The notes beneath the pieces were generated by a model that was given only the letters and a program-made list of their open reading frames with translations, did no database searches and was not told the DNA's origin. From assembly GCF_024763615.1 (NCBI RefSeq), contig NC_077223.1, positions 104,222,627 to 104,286,626 of the forward strand: a stretch of 64,000 nt of DNA, read 5' to 3'. Source of the stretch: Phlebotomus papatasi. Taxonomy: Eukaryota > Arthropoda > Insecta > Diptera > Psychodidae. Of this stretch, positions 47,374 through 59,023 are shown piece by piece (position 1 is the stretch's first letter; every line of letters begins with the position of its first letter). The position numbers and the translations under genes are program-made.

Positions 47374-48864
47374 AATGATATGATTCCAAAGGATTCTGAA
47401 GATATGATTCTAAACGAGAAGTTTTTAATAACATTTTAAATCTTTCCTTAGAAAAGTTGAACGTTTCAATCAATTTTTGAAATACAAATTAAGAGACTAG
47501 TGAATTTTTGTGTAGTTTTCTCGTTTAAAATGCCAACAACAAAAATCATCAAATAAATAGTCAAAAACACATTTTCCCTGAAAATTACTTTTTCAAATGG
47601 ACGAAAAAATATTACATGGGGAATGAGAAATGTTTGTATTAATTGTGATTGTTAATTTTACAATGGGTTCATCATCCAGTGACACAATGAGTGTCTCTCA
47701 GTCGCCCAAAATGAAATCTATTTAGAGATAAAATATGAAATTGGAATTCATTTTCTCGATGATGAAAACTCCTATTTCCCAGATGTTCTCTCCCGTCGTA
47801 TTTCCATTTAAATTGTACTTCAAAAATTTAAATCATAATTCACACGGCCCCGTTCATGAAAGATTGTCACGAAGGTTTTATTCATTATTCAACTGACGTT
47901 TTTGTGCTCCTCCTCCATCGCAAATTAAAGACACTATCTCAATCATGAAATTAGATTTTCCGGAGATTGCTCTGGAAAAGCAATGATTGTCACAGTGTAA
48001 GAAGCAGGAAAAAAAATACGTTAGATTTCTGCAAATGACGATGATTCTGTTAAGGATTCTCAAGAATGTTGTTTGTGCAAGTCACTAATTCCATCGAAAA
48101 TCCCTTAGGAAAATATTCCCCATTCTCCCCCATGAATTACATGAATTAGAGGTAGATACTCCTAAATGTGAAAAACCAGAAGAAAATTTTAACATACTCA
48201 AAATACCTTTCTGGATGTGGTTGAGATTTTTATCCCAGCAAAATATTTCATTTCATTTTACTTTTTGCTAGTTGGAATGCCATGAGATGTGATATTGAAG
48301 CAGATCCCAGAGAAGACTACAAGTTCATAAAAAATGCTTATTCACTGCTTTGTAACATTTTATATCTCTTTGAAAGTAATACTGAGACACTAAAATAAAT
48401 ATAGAAGTACAGTGGAGAAACGGAAAAATGTTTAAATACCTCGCAATTGTTTTTCTTACACTTGTATAATCAAAATGTAATTAATTAATTAAAAATAACT
48501 CCATCATCTATCTTTAACAACTTTAAATCTTTCATTTTGCGTTCACAAGTCATAAAAAAAATTTAAATAGAAAGAAAATATATGGTTAATAAAGCCATTG
48601 AAATTGGATTAAACTTATTAGACAGCCCAAGGCTAAAGTCAATACTTAATTTTGAATTTCACATTGAATTCAACCATATGACTTAAGCGGTTTTTAGTAT
48701 ACTAGTCTAACCTAGGTCCCGAAAATTTTAAAATCCTAAATAGCAACCATTTTTATTGCTTTTCAAAATCTAATAGATCATTTACATTTAATAATCCAAT
48801 TCTAAATTAAAATTTGCAAAAAAAAATCTTAACTGATAATAAATTAGAAAAGTTAAGCCATTGG
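47374..48864. other. Unique non-coding DNA
   Basis: Nothing recognised on either strand. Confidence 0.4.
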
Positions 48865-49324
48865 CTCCGTTCAGTAATAACCTTTCGAAGAGACAAAACC
48901 ACTTCAAAGCCAAAGCCAAACTTGTTCTAAAATCTACCGTAAGTGTAAAGTGGAGTTCACGTACTCGCCGCTTTAGCGCTGATTGTTCTGTTATTTCGAA
49001 TTTCGATGTTCTTGGCACTTCAATCATCAACAATGTCAACAACAGTGTGCAAACATTTGCTGCAAAAAGTCAATTTTTGAATGGTTTTGTGAAATTTTTT
49101 TTGTGAAATTTGCGATGGCAAAACGTAACGTTTTAATCGCAGTTTCATTAAAGTAAATGTCCTTATCATGAACTTGCTCACTTTTACGTAACTCGTCGGT
49201 TTAAACGTTCGAACTTCCAACGAGTTTTTAGGTAAGTTCTCTGTGATATACCTTTGAATCGATAAATGAAAAATTTCAACCAGAGAGAGCTCTAAAATCG
49301 GGAAGATTATTACTGAACGAGAGG
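48865..49324 (+). mobile_element. MITE family V copy 2
   Basis: Ends CTCCGTTCAGTAATAACCTT and ...GATTATTACTGAACGAGAG. CCATTGG before it and GGATTGG after it could be a diverged target duplication. It is followed within a few bases by copy 3 in the same orientation. Confidence 0.8.
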
Positions 49325-49325
49325 A

Positions 49326-49700
49326 TTGGTTCCGTTTAGTAACCTTTCAAGAGAAAGCAACTTCAATTCAAGCCAAGCCAATCCTATTCGAAAATCTACC
49401 GGAAATTTAAAGTGCAAGCTTACGTACTCGCTGCTTTAGCGCTGATTGTTCTGCCATTTCGAATTTCGGTATTCTTAACATTTCAACCGTCAACAATATG
49501 AACAAAAGTGTGTAAACGTTTGCTGCAAAAAGTGAATTTTTGTGTGGTTTTGTGAAATTTGAGTTTGGCAGAACGTTTGAATTGCAGTTTCATTAAAGTA
49601 AATGTCCTTATCATAAACTTGCTCACTTTTGTTAAACTCTTCGGTTTAAACTTTCGAACTTCCAACGGGTTTTTAGTGTTTTTGGGTAAATACTCTCTTA
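49326..49700 (+). mobile_element. MITE family V copy 3, right end incomplete
   Basis: It starts TTGGTTCCGTTTAGTAACCT and follows copy 2 through TTTAGCGCTGATTGTTCTGC, GTTTGCTGCAAAAAGT and AACTTCCAACGGGTTTTTAG, then stops before the terminal repeat. It is head to tail with copy 2. Confidence 0.8.
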
Positions 49701-49823
49701 TATACCCCGACGGGAACAATATCGGAACTATAACATATGTCCATAATACTAGTCTGACAAAAATTTGAATCCGATTTGTATTATATTTTTCATTAATAAA
49801 TATAGATATCTCGACTTTTCTGA

Positions 49824-49921
49824 CAATGCCATGTGAGCTTAAATGGCAATGTCACGGTTACAGAATCACATTTTCGAAAAAGCTCTCCTGAGATTCGATT
49901 CGAACGCAATTTGTCATATGC
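49824..49921 (+). mobile_element. MITE family D fragment
   Basis: CTGACAATGCCATGTGAGCT through TTTGTCATATGCA matches 44752-44848 of the complete copy. A further D end in the other orientation (GAATTTCTGTAAAAGTATGA then CAATGTCATATGA) lies at about 50248-50290. Confidence 0.65.
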
Positions 49922-49975
49922 AGGGCATGATATTTCCTATGCTTCGAGCGCGCCGAAAAAATTTACAATCGAACA

Positions 49976-50140
49976 TTCATGCCTTCGAATAATGTGAATT
50001 TCTTTTGTTTTTCGTAAGAGATTTACACTAAATTATCATGGAATTATCAACAATTAATCATAAGCCAACTAATATTTAATAGAAATGTGTAAGTTTCTGA
50101 GGAAAACTAAAAGAAAATTCACATTATTCGAAGGCATGAA
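49976..50140. mobile_element. Palindromic element inside D-family remnants
   Basis: TTCATGCCTTCGAATAATGT then GAATTTTCTTTT-like sequence is mirrored at 50104-50140 by ...ACATTATTCGAAGGCATGAA. About 165 bp, non-coding. It sits between two D-family fragments. Confidence 0.7.
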
Positions 50141-50500
50141 CGACCGAAGGAAGAGCACATTCCCCTACTCATTGGGATTAGATTAAATATCTGTTAAGCT
50201 TGGAGTTAATATTTAAACAAAATTTAGTGTTACTGAAGAGAATTTCTGTAAAAGTATGACAATGTCATATGATAAATTGGAAATTTTTTAAGCGGTAAAT
50301 CCGCAAGAACAAATCGAATATCCGATTCATATCATTTACTAAAAAATTCCAGAATCTACCACGAAATTTTGTCATAGTGACAGCTCAGGAAAAATATGTT
50401 ACAACTCGGAAAATATTGTAATAGTTAATAAAATACACATTATTTTGTGAAAATTTTATGGAAATAAGATAGCTATTATCGAATCCTTTCGTTTGATGTA

Positions 50501-50837
50501 CAGTAGAGTCTTCTAAATTCGAAAGCTCGGGGGGTATTTTTGACATATCTCACTTCCCAAATTCGAACGATTTTTTGAAATCTAACGAAATTTACGTGAT
50601 ATTAAATTGTACTTTGAATCAAATTCCCGTACTTTCTGACAAGTCTTAGTGGTAAAATACTTTCTCTTCATTTTATACGATCATAGTGTATGTAAACATT
50701 CAAGAAGAACCACATAAATATGATTTTCATTCATCCAGAATACGAATTTTTTAACATAACCTCACATTTGAGATTTTGAATCCAAACGTCTGTCGGTCGT
50801 TCAAATTTGAGAGATTCAGATTTGAGAGACTCTACTG
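50501..50837. mobile_element. pogo-like MITE family E copy 4
   Basis: Ends CAGTAGAGTCTTCTAAATTC and ...TTGAGAGACTCTACTG, with TA duplicated at 50499-50500 and 50838-50839. The interior differs from copies 1 and 2, so this is a related subfamily. TTCAAATTTGAGAGATTCAG then TTTGAGAGAC shows a duplicated subterminal block at the right. Confidence 0.85.
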
Positions 50838-52265
50838 TACTATATTAGGAAAGTGAAGTTAAATTAATTGATTTATTAGCAAATGCAAATCACAGCTTTA
50901 AATCGCGCTCCTGTAAAGTTGGCCATTCGCGAGTTGTCCGGTATATATTCTGAGGGATCGATATGACATTGTCACATTGTTTACAGCTATGGTAACACTC
51001 ACCTTTCTCGCTTTCTCGGTATAATCTTTTATCTGAGAGGGAAACATTTCAAAAATTAATTAAATCTTCACTGTTGTATTCAAAACGAGTGATTGCAATG
51101 CCATCTAGCACCATAAATAAGAACTGTCCATATTCCAACAACTTTTTTGTGTTTATAGAGAATGTCTATTTCCTTAAATGACGCAGGCTTTTTTTTGAAT
51201 AAATTACACAGAATCTTTTTTCACTCATGTATTTTATTCGTCTCGTAATTACGCTCTACCGCAAGCCCTACTTTTCACACAGAATCCTAGCGGAAAAGTT
51301 GTTGTTTTTTAGACGATAACTCTTTGAATTTAATACTGCTATCTGCAATCCTCATTAAATTTCCAATATTTGAAGCGAAACTGACCAAGTTCCGCCACAA
51401 AGAAAAAAAAAACAAACGAAAAAAAAGAGAAAACAGGAAACCGCGGAAAAATTCTCAGACATCATAAATAACAAGACGAAAAAACCACCCATCTTTATGA
51501 TGTGTCTCCCTGAAGAAGCGCCTGGGTTGGGATTCAATTTGCACTTTATCGGTGGCGTCTGCCTTGATTTATGCGGCAGTTGGAACTCACCAATATTGCC
51601 CCAACGACTCTGCATGCCACATTTCACTCTTCCGGGATAGTCATACCTTTTGCATTTAACCATCCTCTACACGAATTTCCCGCAGAGAAGGTACAACAAC
51701 AAAAAATTCAAAACTCATCCCAATCGGTGGCTGGTGATCAAAACTTTTGCTTCCTGTTCCCAGTTTCAACATCCACCATCTATATCTATATCCTCCGCCC
51801 AGAGTAATTTGTCTGGGTGGATTTTTCGCACGGAAAAATTCCCATATTGCGCAAAAATTTCATTAACGACGAATAAGACTAAACTTTTTTTTTCCCTGGA
51901 TCAGGGGACTTCAGAGATAGGCTACGTGACATTTATCTAGATAAGATAATTCGAGAGAGGCAGTAATTAACGCATAACCACTTCCTAATACACAAAGTTA
52001 GTAACATTGATGGGGATTAAGGGTTGAATGTACAGAAGCAAAAATAAAAACAATATAATTATTTGGAATTTAAGTTTTAACAGGGTCACTATGAGGAATA
52101 TTGGAAGACTAATTGCTGTGAAAAACGTTTTCTACGTGACTTTGAAAGTATTTTCACAAGAATTTGCTTAAAAATGGTTTTTGTAGCACTTGAAAGGCTT
52201 TACTTTGTGAAATTAAAGTGTTTCTAGCTCTTATTATCAGAAAAATACTGCGTAAATACACTTAA
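50838..52265. other. Unique DNA, less AT-rich at 51480-51800
   Basis: A minus-strand frame (51663 down to 51355) begins MVKCKRYDYPGRVKCGMQSR and runs into GGCAATATTGGTGAGTTCC, where GTGAGT could be a splice donor. I do not recognise a family and would not call a gene. Confidence 0.4.
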
Positions 52266-52516
52266 CACTGAGAGAAATCCGAAAAAGTTAAAATAACATT
52301 CCGGAAATGTTTATTTTACCCTGCACTATTGATCCGAAATCGGTGTAAATATTACCCTTTTTAGGTGTATTAGGGGTTAAAGATACCCCTTTTCATGTTA
52401 ATTTTACCCTTAAAAACGTGTAAAATTAACATTAAAAAATTTTGATATTTTTTACACCTAAAAATGTGAAAGTTATGAGGAAAAAAAGTTAATCGCACCG
52501 CCGTTTTTTCTCAGTG
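52266..52516 (+). mobile_element. MITE family C copy 3
   Basis: Ends CACTGAGAGAAATCCGAAAA and ...CCGTTTTTTCTCAGTG. Same orientation as copy 1 and opposite to copy 4, which lies only about 610 bp away. 251 bp. Confidence 0.9.
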
Positions 52517-52696
52517 AATAATTCAAAACCAATTTTATAATAATAAACTTCATAAGTTTCAAGCAGTTTTTTTTGTCAATAACCCACATTTTCAAAGGAA
52601 CCAGGAAATCATTTTTTTTATTATGCGGTAAGGGTAAGGTTATGTTAAGCCTAACTTAACGTAACCTCAATATAACGTAAGCTTAATATAAGCAGT

Positions 52697-52750
52697 AGGG
52701 GAATTCTGTATTTTTTGCAGCATTGTCGCACGTGAGTTCGAAACCTGGAC
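52697..52750 (+). mobile_element. MITE family D, left end only
   Basis: AGGGGAATTCTGTATTTTTT then GTGAGTTCGAAACCTG matches the left 55 bp of 44525-44875. It stops just before the tRNA-bearing MITE. Confidence 0.7.
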
Positions 52751-52755
52751 ATTTA

Positions 52756-53014
52756 GTGAGAGTTTTACGAACTTTAGTTCAAAGTTAATTGTATTTATGT
52801 ACAGAGAATCGTCAATCAGAGCAAGTGACACTCAAATCATCCAATTTTTCTCAATGGAGATAAGAAAAATTCCTGCTTCCACCCAGAATTGAACTGGAGA
52901 CCTCTGGTTAAATAGACGGGTGTTCTACCAACTGAGCTATTATCAACTATCAGATTGACTATTCTCTGTACATAAATACAATTAACATTGAACTAAAGTT
53001 CGTAAAATTCTCAC
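52756..53014. mobile_element. MITE carrying a tRNA-like sequence
   Basis: The ends GTGAGAGTTTTACGAACTTT and its mirror continue for about 65 bp in near-perfect inversion, including TAATTGTATTTATGTACAGA. The middle is asymmetric and holds the tRNA-like stretch described at 52870-52943. It sits between two oppositely oriented C elements and next to a cut D element. Non-coding. Confidence 0.85.
52870..52943 (-). ncRNA. tRNA-like sequence with Pol III A and B boxes
   Basis: On the minus strand TAGCTCAGTTGG is a perfect match to the tRNA A box TRGYNNARNNGG, and CAGTTCAATTCTGG is a B box and T arm with one or two changes. The anticodon region (TATTTAA loop) resembles a tRNA-Lys but its stem does not pair well, and the acceptor arm is not evident. 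So this is tRNA-derived rather than a working tRNA. It may still recruit TFIIIC. Confidence 0.6.
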
Positions 53015-53127
53015 AATAAACCAAAATTCATGGACACCATGAACAACCGGCTCAATTGTACGCACCATACCGTTTCCAAATCTCGCTAACCCGAGAGTAA
53101 GCAACCCCTATAAGGCAACATTATCTA

Positions 53128-53379
53128 CACTGAGAAAAAACGGGGATGCGATTAACTTTTTTTCCTCATAACTTTAACACTTTCTAGGTGTAAAAATATA
53201 TCAACATTTTTTAATGTTAATGTTACACCTTTTTAAGGGTAAAATTAACATGAAAAGCGGTAACATTAACCCCTAATACACCTAAAAGCATAATATTTAC
53301 ACCGATTTCGGATCAATAATGCAGGGTAGAATTAACATTTCCGGAATGTTATTTTAACTTTTTCGGATTTTTCTCAGTG
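53128..53379 (-). mobile_element. MITE family C copy 4
   Basis: Ends CACTGAGAAAAAACGGGGAT and ...TTTCGGATTTTTCTCAGTG. CTA occurs on both sides (53125-53127 and 53380-53382), a possible 3-bp duplication. 252 bp. Confidence 0.9.
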
Positions 53380-53385
53380 CTAGAA

Positions 53386-53710
53386 GGGGCCAAAAATTGA
53401 ATTTTCAAATGGCCATATCTCCGGTTCTAATTATCGGAATTTGAAACATTTTGGTGTTTGAAAAGCTCTCGTGGAGTACTACAACCTCACTGACATTGCA
53501 ACTTCATCCGATTTATTAGAAAGTCCGATTAATCGAAAAATCGATTTTCGATTAATCGATCTGGAATATTTCGAAAACTATACGATGCTTTTTCTTTAAA
53601 TTTTAGTATATTGTAGCTGAGGTCGAGACCTATAATCTAGACCAGACCTGTGCTTATTAAAAGTCGTGTAGTATCGGAAATTTTATGTTGATAGTTCTAA
53701 TGGAAATTGC
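53386..53710 (+). repeat. Isolated copy of the right-edge satellite
   Basis: GGCCATATCTCCGGTTCTAA then TATCGGAATTTGAAA and GAAAAGCTCTCGTGGAGT corresponds to 63319-63395 of the array. TTTAGTATATTGTAGCTGAG further on matches the array's TTTTAGTATGTTGTAGCCG. AATCGAAAAATCGATTTTCG is a local palindrome inside this copy. Confidence 0.65.
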
Positions 53711-54571
53711 AGATTGACGTGCTGGTAACACTAATCCCTCTTATTCACGGTGCCATGATGAATATTTTTGCGCCAAAAAGTCATTATAGAAAGAAAAACT
53801 CTCATAAAAATAAATTGTCTTCTTGATATCTTTGTTGGAAGACGTATAGCTGTTCACTACACACCCTTTTACTTGAATCTTGCGGAAATATGAAGAAATT
53901 TAAAGAAAATATCATTTCAAATGACAAGCTTCCTAAATCGCGCCCAATTCAACTCGAGAGAGAGATAGAGACACAAATAACTCACTTGACAAACGTCTGG
54001 CGGCGCTGCGGTTGCACAAAATCACTGAAATGCTACAAAATATTTTCTTCTCTATTTTATCCTTATTAGAAGATCGTGTCCCTTCTTGTAATATGTACTT
54101 TTGCATTCCTTATTAATCAAAATAGTGTTGTACAAAAGGCTTTTTTCTGAAACCTATCCTGAATTTTGGGACAGCTCAAAAGAATATGAGTCTTCTAGCT
54201 CAAAATTTCATCCCAATGTTTTTGTTGTAATATCGACAATTATTCACAATTAACCCAAATAACTGTATTCAAATAAATTATTAAAAGGATTTTCTTGTGA
54301 AAATGAGTTAACTGTAAAGAATTAAACAATTTTCACATTAAAAACCTCTCATTTTCTCTGCGTGAATTTTCGCGACATTTCGAAGAATGCCAACAGGTAC
54401 CACTAAATTCACTTCGGCTTTTATTTTAACTCAGACCTGATCTAGACATTGTAAAATATTTTTGATAAAATTCGGTCAATTCAAATGTATGTAAATACAA
54501 TTGAATAAATCTGAACCAGGTCAAAAATCCGTGCATTTATATTATAAAATATTTTTTGTTGAATAGATTAA
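53711..54571. other. Non-coding DNA
   Basis: Nothing recognised. Confidence 0.4.
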
Positions 54572-55094
54572 GGGCAGAATCACATTGACAGTAAAATGCT
54601 CACAGTGTTTCGTTAATTTACGCATTTGTATTGCAATTCTTACGCAAATTTTCGATTACCGTATTACCTTATCTCATACTCGGTGGCACTAGGTGAAGAT
54701 AATATTAGAAAATTGAAGAAATAAAACGAAAATGCTATGAATAATTTGTCTTACTTGCTCACCGTTTATCGAATTTCCGTTTAATTTCTTCAATTTTCTT
54801 ATATTATTTTCACCTAGTGCTACCGAGTATGAGATAAGGTAATACGGTAATCGAGAATTTGAGTAAGAATTGCAATTAAAATGCGTAAATTAACGAAATA
54901 CGATGAGACTACGGCGAGCATTTTATGCCCAACGCACAATAACTTTTGTTTAGTAAACATGTTTTTGACATTTCAATGAGAGTGAGTAAGATCTAGATCT
55001 AGTCATCTCGCTCATTCTCATGGGAAATTTTGAAAACATGTATACAAACAAAAATTATTTTGCGTTGGGCATTACTGTCAGTGTGATTCTGCTC
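54572..55094. mobile_element. PIF/Harbinger-like MITE with a nested element (family N)
   Basis: The ends GGGCAGAATCACATTGACAG and its mirror (CTGTCAGTGTGATTCTGCTC) are flanked by TAA on both sides (54569-54571 and 55095-55097). The arms continue inward for about 150 bp, through TTAATTTACGCATTT and ATTACCTTATCTCATACTCG, so the host element is a large hairpin. It is interrupted at 54926-55071. Confidence 0.9.
54926..55071. mobile_element. PIF/Harbinger-like MITE inserted in family N (family O)
   Basis: The ends TGCCCAACGCACAATAACTT and its near-mirror (ATTATTTTGCGTTGGGCA) frame 146 bp. TTA is present on both sides (54923-54925 and 55072-55074). The opposite arm of N shows the uninterrupted site as GACAGTAAAATGCTC, so exactly one TTA existed before insertion. 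The middle contains AGATCTAGATCT. Confidence 0.9.
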
Positions 55095-56839
55095 TAAACA
55101 TAAAAGATAAAAGTCCCAAATTTCTGATCTATATGCAAATTTCAACTCTATCTCATCACACTTCCAAAAACCAAAGAGAAATTCATCAGTTGATATTGTG
55201 AATTATTTCACTGTCACTGAAAATTGAATTCTACCAGCTTCAAAATTAAAGCCTATCCCGCAAAAAAAAAAATAGTACACCCTGGATTATCGATAGGAGA
55301 AACCCTCAAAAACACCAAAAACACACGAACCCATCCTCACCCCAAAATAGGATGAGCAAAATCATCCACTACAAGTTAATCCTCTTTGCTGAGGATGAAA
55401 TTTCATTAATAATAGAGATGTGTGGGAGATGGTTTTTGACTATAGAAAAAATCTCGTGCTGGAGCCCAAATGAATAACCCGCCCATTATTTCACCACGCA
55501 TGACCCCAAAATAATTCAATTGAAATAATTAAAGGTGATCAATCAAATCGAATACATCCGATGAGAATAAATGGGAGATAATTTTGAAAGGGGAGCTTTG
55601 TGACTGCATGCTCTTTAATTTGTTGGATATTTGCACATTCCCCAGGATTGTGGAGGGTACTTTGTGGAAATTGCTGGGTACCCGGGAGGAGTAAAGAGGG
55701 AACTTGGACATATTGCAACATTGCTCGTGCAGCAATACCAATAGAGCCGGAAAACCAAAATAGGAATATCCAATTTGCATTTCATGATTCAATTATTTCA
55801 CCTCATCCATTCCCCAGTACCGATTTGTAGCCCAATTGAATATGTGTGTCCCTGTTTTGAACCTTGTCTCTTATGTATACCTTTTGCTGGGGCAGTGCGA
55901 ACTGCCAACCGACCAGGAGTGCATTATGCTGTGGCATGCTGTACCAACGACCCCGCACATGAAGAATTGCATGAAAATTGTATATCTCTGCAATCGCTCC
56001 AAATGTTCAACTTTCTCAAATAAATTAAGCCAAGGAAAATGTTGCTGCATAAACACAACGATAGTTTCACTCTAAATCACTTCCAAAAACTCTCCAAACA
56101 AGCTGTAACTTTCACATTAAGCTACACAGCACCAGTGTTATATGTTTATACCTCCAGAGGAGAAGAAAGGGATGAAATTCCATGTGATACATATGAACCA
56201 TAACTACAACTTAACCCCCTACTCCTCTCCGGTTAAGCAAGTCACTCAACAGTCAGATTCTAAATCAAATGATACTGACTTGAATTTCGTAGTGTGGTCT
56301 TATTAGATCAAGAACAATTGTTGGATGCTTCAGCATCTTTGAGTGATTTTGAAAGGAAAATTTAGTTTTATAAATCTTTGCAAAATTTCAACGTCCAACT
56401 TCTTAACAAATAACCACAAAGTTGCAAAGATGCTTTGTTCACTAAACCACTTGAAGATTCACAAAAGAAAATCCTTTGACAAATAAATGGAATACACTTG
56501 CAGAACCTTTTAGACAAGTAACTTATTTTAAAAAGTTAATACCTCAAATTTTCTCATGTTCTTTAGTTAAGAGCAGCCTTAAGTTATAATGCAAAATTAT
56601 CAAACAAAATTGAGAGGAAGACATTTAAAATAACTTTGGACTAACCTTAAGTGAACCAGAAGACATTCCGATGTAAGAATGTGGCTTTCACTGCCCGATA
56701 AGAAAATTCACATTTTCAAACAAATTAATTGAAAAAAATAAAACAGCATTATTGAATATGGTTCCTTAGATACAGTGCCCGGTAAAAGTGACCCAATGTT
56801 TTGCAGTTCTGTATAAAAATTAAATATTTCATAATTTAA
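55095..56839. other. Unique DNA without a recognised gene
   Basis: 55600-56060 has overlapping open frames of 60-87 aa on both strands and is less AT-rich. None has a domain or splice pattern that I can name. Confidence 0.4.
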
Positions 56840-57069
56840 TAGGGTGAAAGGAACGTCTATTGACACTTTAATAAGAACTCGTGTCAGCACCTATTGACAC
56901 CCTACTCTGTACCATTTGGGATACGAAATTTGAACATCTCTGTTTATAGTAAAAGGTATATTTACAGAAAAAACATTATATTACTTATATTTTACATTAA
57001 ATAATTTTCAACATTTTGACAAAAGTGTCAATAGGGGTTCCCTATCGAACAGACGTTCCTCCGACCCTA
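56840..57069 (+). mobile_element. MITE family R copy 3, complete
   Basis: Ends TAGGGTGAAAGGAACGTCTA and ...AGACGTTCCTCCGACCCTA, 230 bp. The AT-rich middle (AAACATTATATTACTTATAT) is shared with copy 2 and missing from copy 1. Confidence 0.9.
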
Positions 57070-57372
57070 TCACCTTTAAATTTTTTTCTTTAAAGCTCTA
57101 TTCTAGAGCAATTAAATGTGCTTTATAAGGATTTTTTGAGGAAAGCAGAAGTATTTTATTAGAGCCTTTATAGAAGAAGATGCATTCGGTCACTTTTGCC
57201 GGGCACTGTATTTCCCTTTTAGGAAGAAAAATCACCAAAGAACCTGGGGCAAAATATGAAAAATTGAATAATTCATAATTTTATCATAAAAAGTAGCTTT
57301 TCAAGTTTCAAGAAAATCGAGCAGGGAATATACAAAAAAATTTAAATCTTGAGCAATAATTTTTGTAATATG

Positions 57373-57853
57373 TAGAGGAGACCGGGGAGATTTAATCTAC
57401 TCGCCTGAGGAATTTGATGATCATGATTGCAATACTTAGAATTTAAAAAGCAAAGAAAGGTAGATGGAAAATAAGAAGAAAATACTTTAATAAATTGATA
57501 GACAATAAATGACTCTACCGTACAAATTAAATTGATATTAATTTCTAAGTATGAAATAAAGGATGAAACATTTTTATTTCTGTCAGAAATATGCGAATAA
57601 TGCGAGAAAAATAGCGTCCCATACTGCCCCATATCGGGGAGGTTTGGGACAAAGCGTCAAGTTAAATGTTTTATCTTCTCCAAGAAAACTAATTTGTTTT
57701 CCAAGTTCTATCGAGTACTTTTTATAAAGTCAATACCCATAAGTATCCTATAGATAGACAGCATAAAATTATGATACGCTATCGTGATTTTTTGGAATAG
57801 TGTCTCAAAGTCAAAACATGAAAAAGTGTCCCAAACCTCCACGGTCTCCCCTA
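57373..57853. mobile_element. MITE family CC, complete copy
   Basis: The left end TAGAGGAGACCGGGGAGATT and right end AACCTCCACGGTCTCCCCTA are imperfect inverted repeats. An internal CGGGGAGGTTTGGGACA (57636) repeats the terminal motif. Its right half matches the copy ending at 33345. Confidence 0.65.
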
Positions 57854-57989
57854 TTTCCCTTAGAACAGATGAAGGGAGGGTACCAAAAGCGTACCAAGGA
57901 TTGGGGTAGATCTTGGCATTCTCTATTTTTTATCATTTTTTCTGACAAAAGGGTAGAGTGGGGCAGTTTCAAGGACACCAGTTGTCAAT

Positions 57990-58146
57990 TAACACAAAAA
58001 CTCCATTGTGCATCGGGCCCAAATTTATATTTTAACCGTATATTACACCTATCAAACAATTAAAAAATATTAAGTCTATCGATAACCCCTACCCGAGCTA
58101 TAAAGGCCAAAGTTCAAAAATTGACTGGCCTACATCTCCGGTTAAC
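57990..58146 (+). repeat. Isolated copy of the right-edge satellite
   Basis: CTCCATTGTGCATCGGGCCC, ACACCTATCAAACAA, GATAACCCCTACCCGAGCTA and GACTGGCCTACATCTCCGGT match the unit at 63485-63640 in order. Confidence 0.75.
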
Positions 58147-58409
58147 CTATTTTTTTTTATTAATGCTTCCAGTGGCAGATATAGAGGTAGCAAAAGAGGC
58201 AATACTGACAGGGGCCCCTAAACAGCTCTTTAAAATTTTTAATACGATTATTTTTTAATTTTAGCTCATAAAGGGACTTAATTTTATCCATCCGGCCCCT
58301 ATAATATTGTAGGTTTTAAAGTTTGAACTTACTACTCGATGCTAATTAAATACTCAACAGTGGCTCAGCAAGAGAGGAGCAGGGATAGGCTGTTGCCCCT
58401 CTTGCACGA

Positions 58410-58660
58410 TAGGGTAAAGTGGTACAAGTTAGACAGTGGTACAAATTGGACGATGGTACAATTTGGACAGGGCTTTTGTCGATAAATTTAGTACCTCATT
58501 TTTATTTGTATATTCTTAATGCTTTAGTTTTATAATTTGGTTCCTTGTGCTTAAAAACAAATTTTGTACTGTATTTATCAAGAAAAAATCCTTGTTCAAC
58601 TTGTACCGGCGAATTGTTCCAACTTGTAACACTATGTCCAACTTATATCACTTTACCCTA
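58410..58660 (+). mobile_element. MITE family A copy 2
   Basis: Ends TAGGGTAAAGTGGTACAAGT and ...ATCACTTTACCCTA. Opposite orientation to 9523-9757. Near both ends GGTACAA.TTGGAC-type units are repeated two to three times (58422-58470). Confidence 0.9.
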
Positions 58661-59023
58661 TTCAAAAAAAATCCAACACCATTAATATTTAGTTAACTTT
58701 AAGGACATTTTCACCTAAGGTGCTTTTTCTATTTTGAAATATCTTTTATTGAATCTAATGAGCTTTCCAAAATCATTTAATTTGATTATAAATCGATAAA
58801 AAAACAATATTAATAAAATATATAATAAATATAATGTATAAAAAAATAAAATATAATGTATTTCTCATTAGCTAATACCATGTAATTTAGAAGTGAGTAT
58901 TAAATAAATTGAATTGAATTGAATTGAAATTGAATTTGAACAAAATCTAATTTTTAAAATTTTCAAGATGAGCTTTTAAGAGAATTTTGATGACATTTTT
59001 GATTGATTTTTCTCAAAGGGAGC
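58661..59023. other. AT-rich DNA with a short GAATT microsatellite
   Basis: GAATTGAATTGAATTGAA at about 58911-58928 is a small 5-bp repeat. Nothing else recognised. Confidence 0.4.

Noticed and set aside
51355..51663. Minus-strand 102-codon frame with a possible GTGAGT donor
   Set aside because: The peptide has no recognisable family and includes a poly-F/poly-K run from A/T tracts; one donor-like site is weak support.
52870..52943. Functional tRNA gene
   Set aside because: The anticodon stem does not pair and there is no acceptor arm. It is reported as tRNA-like only.
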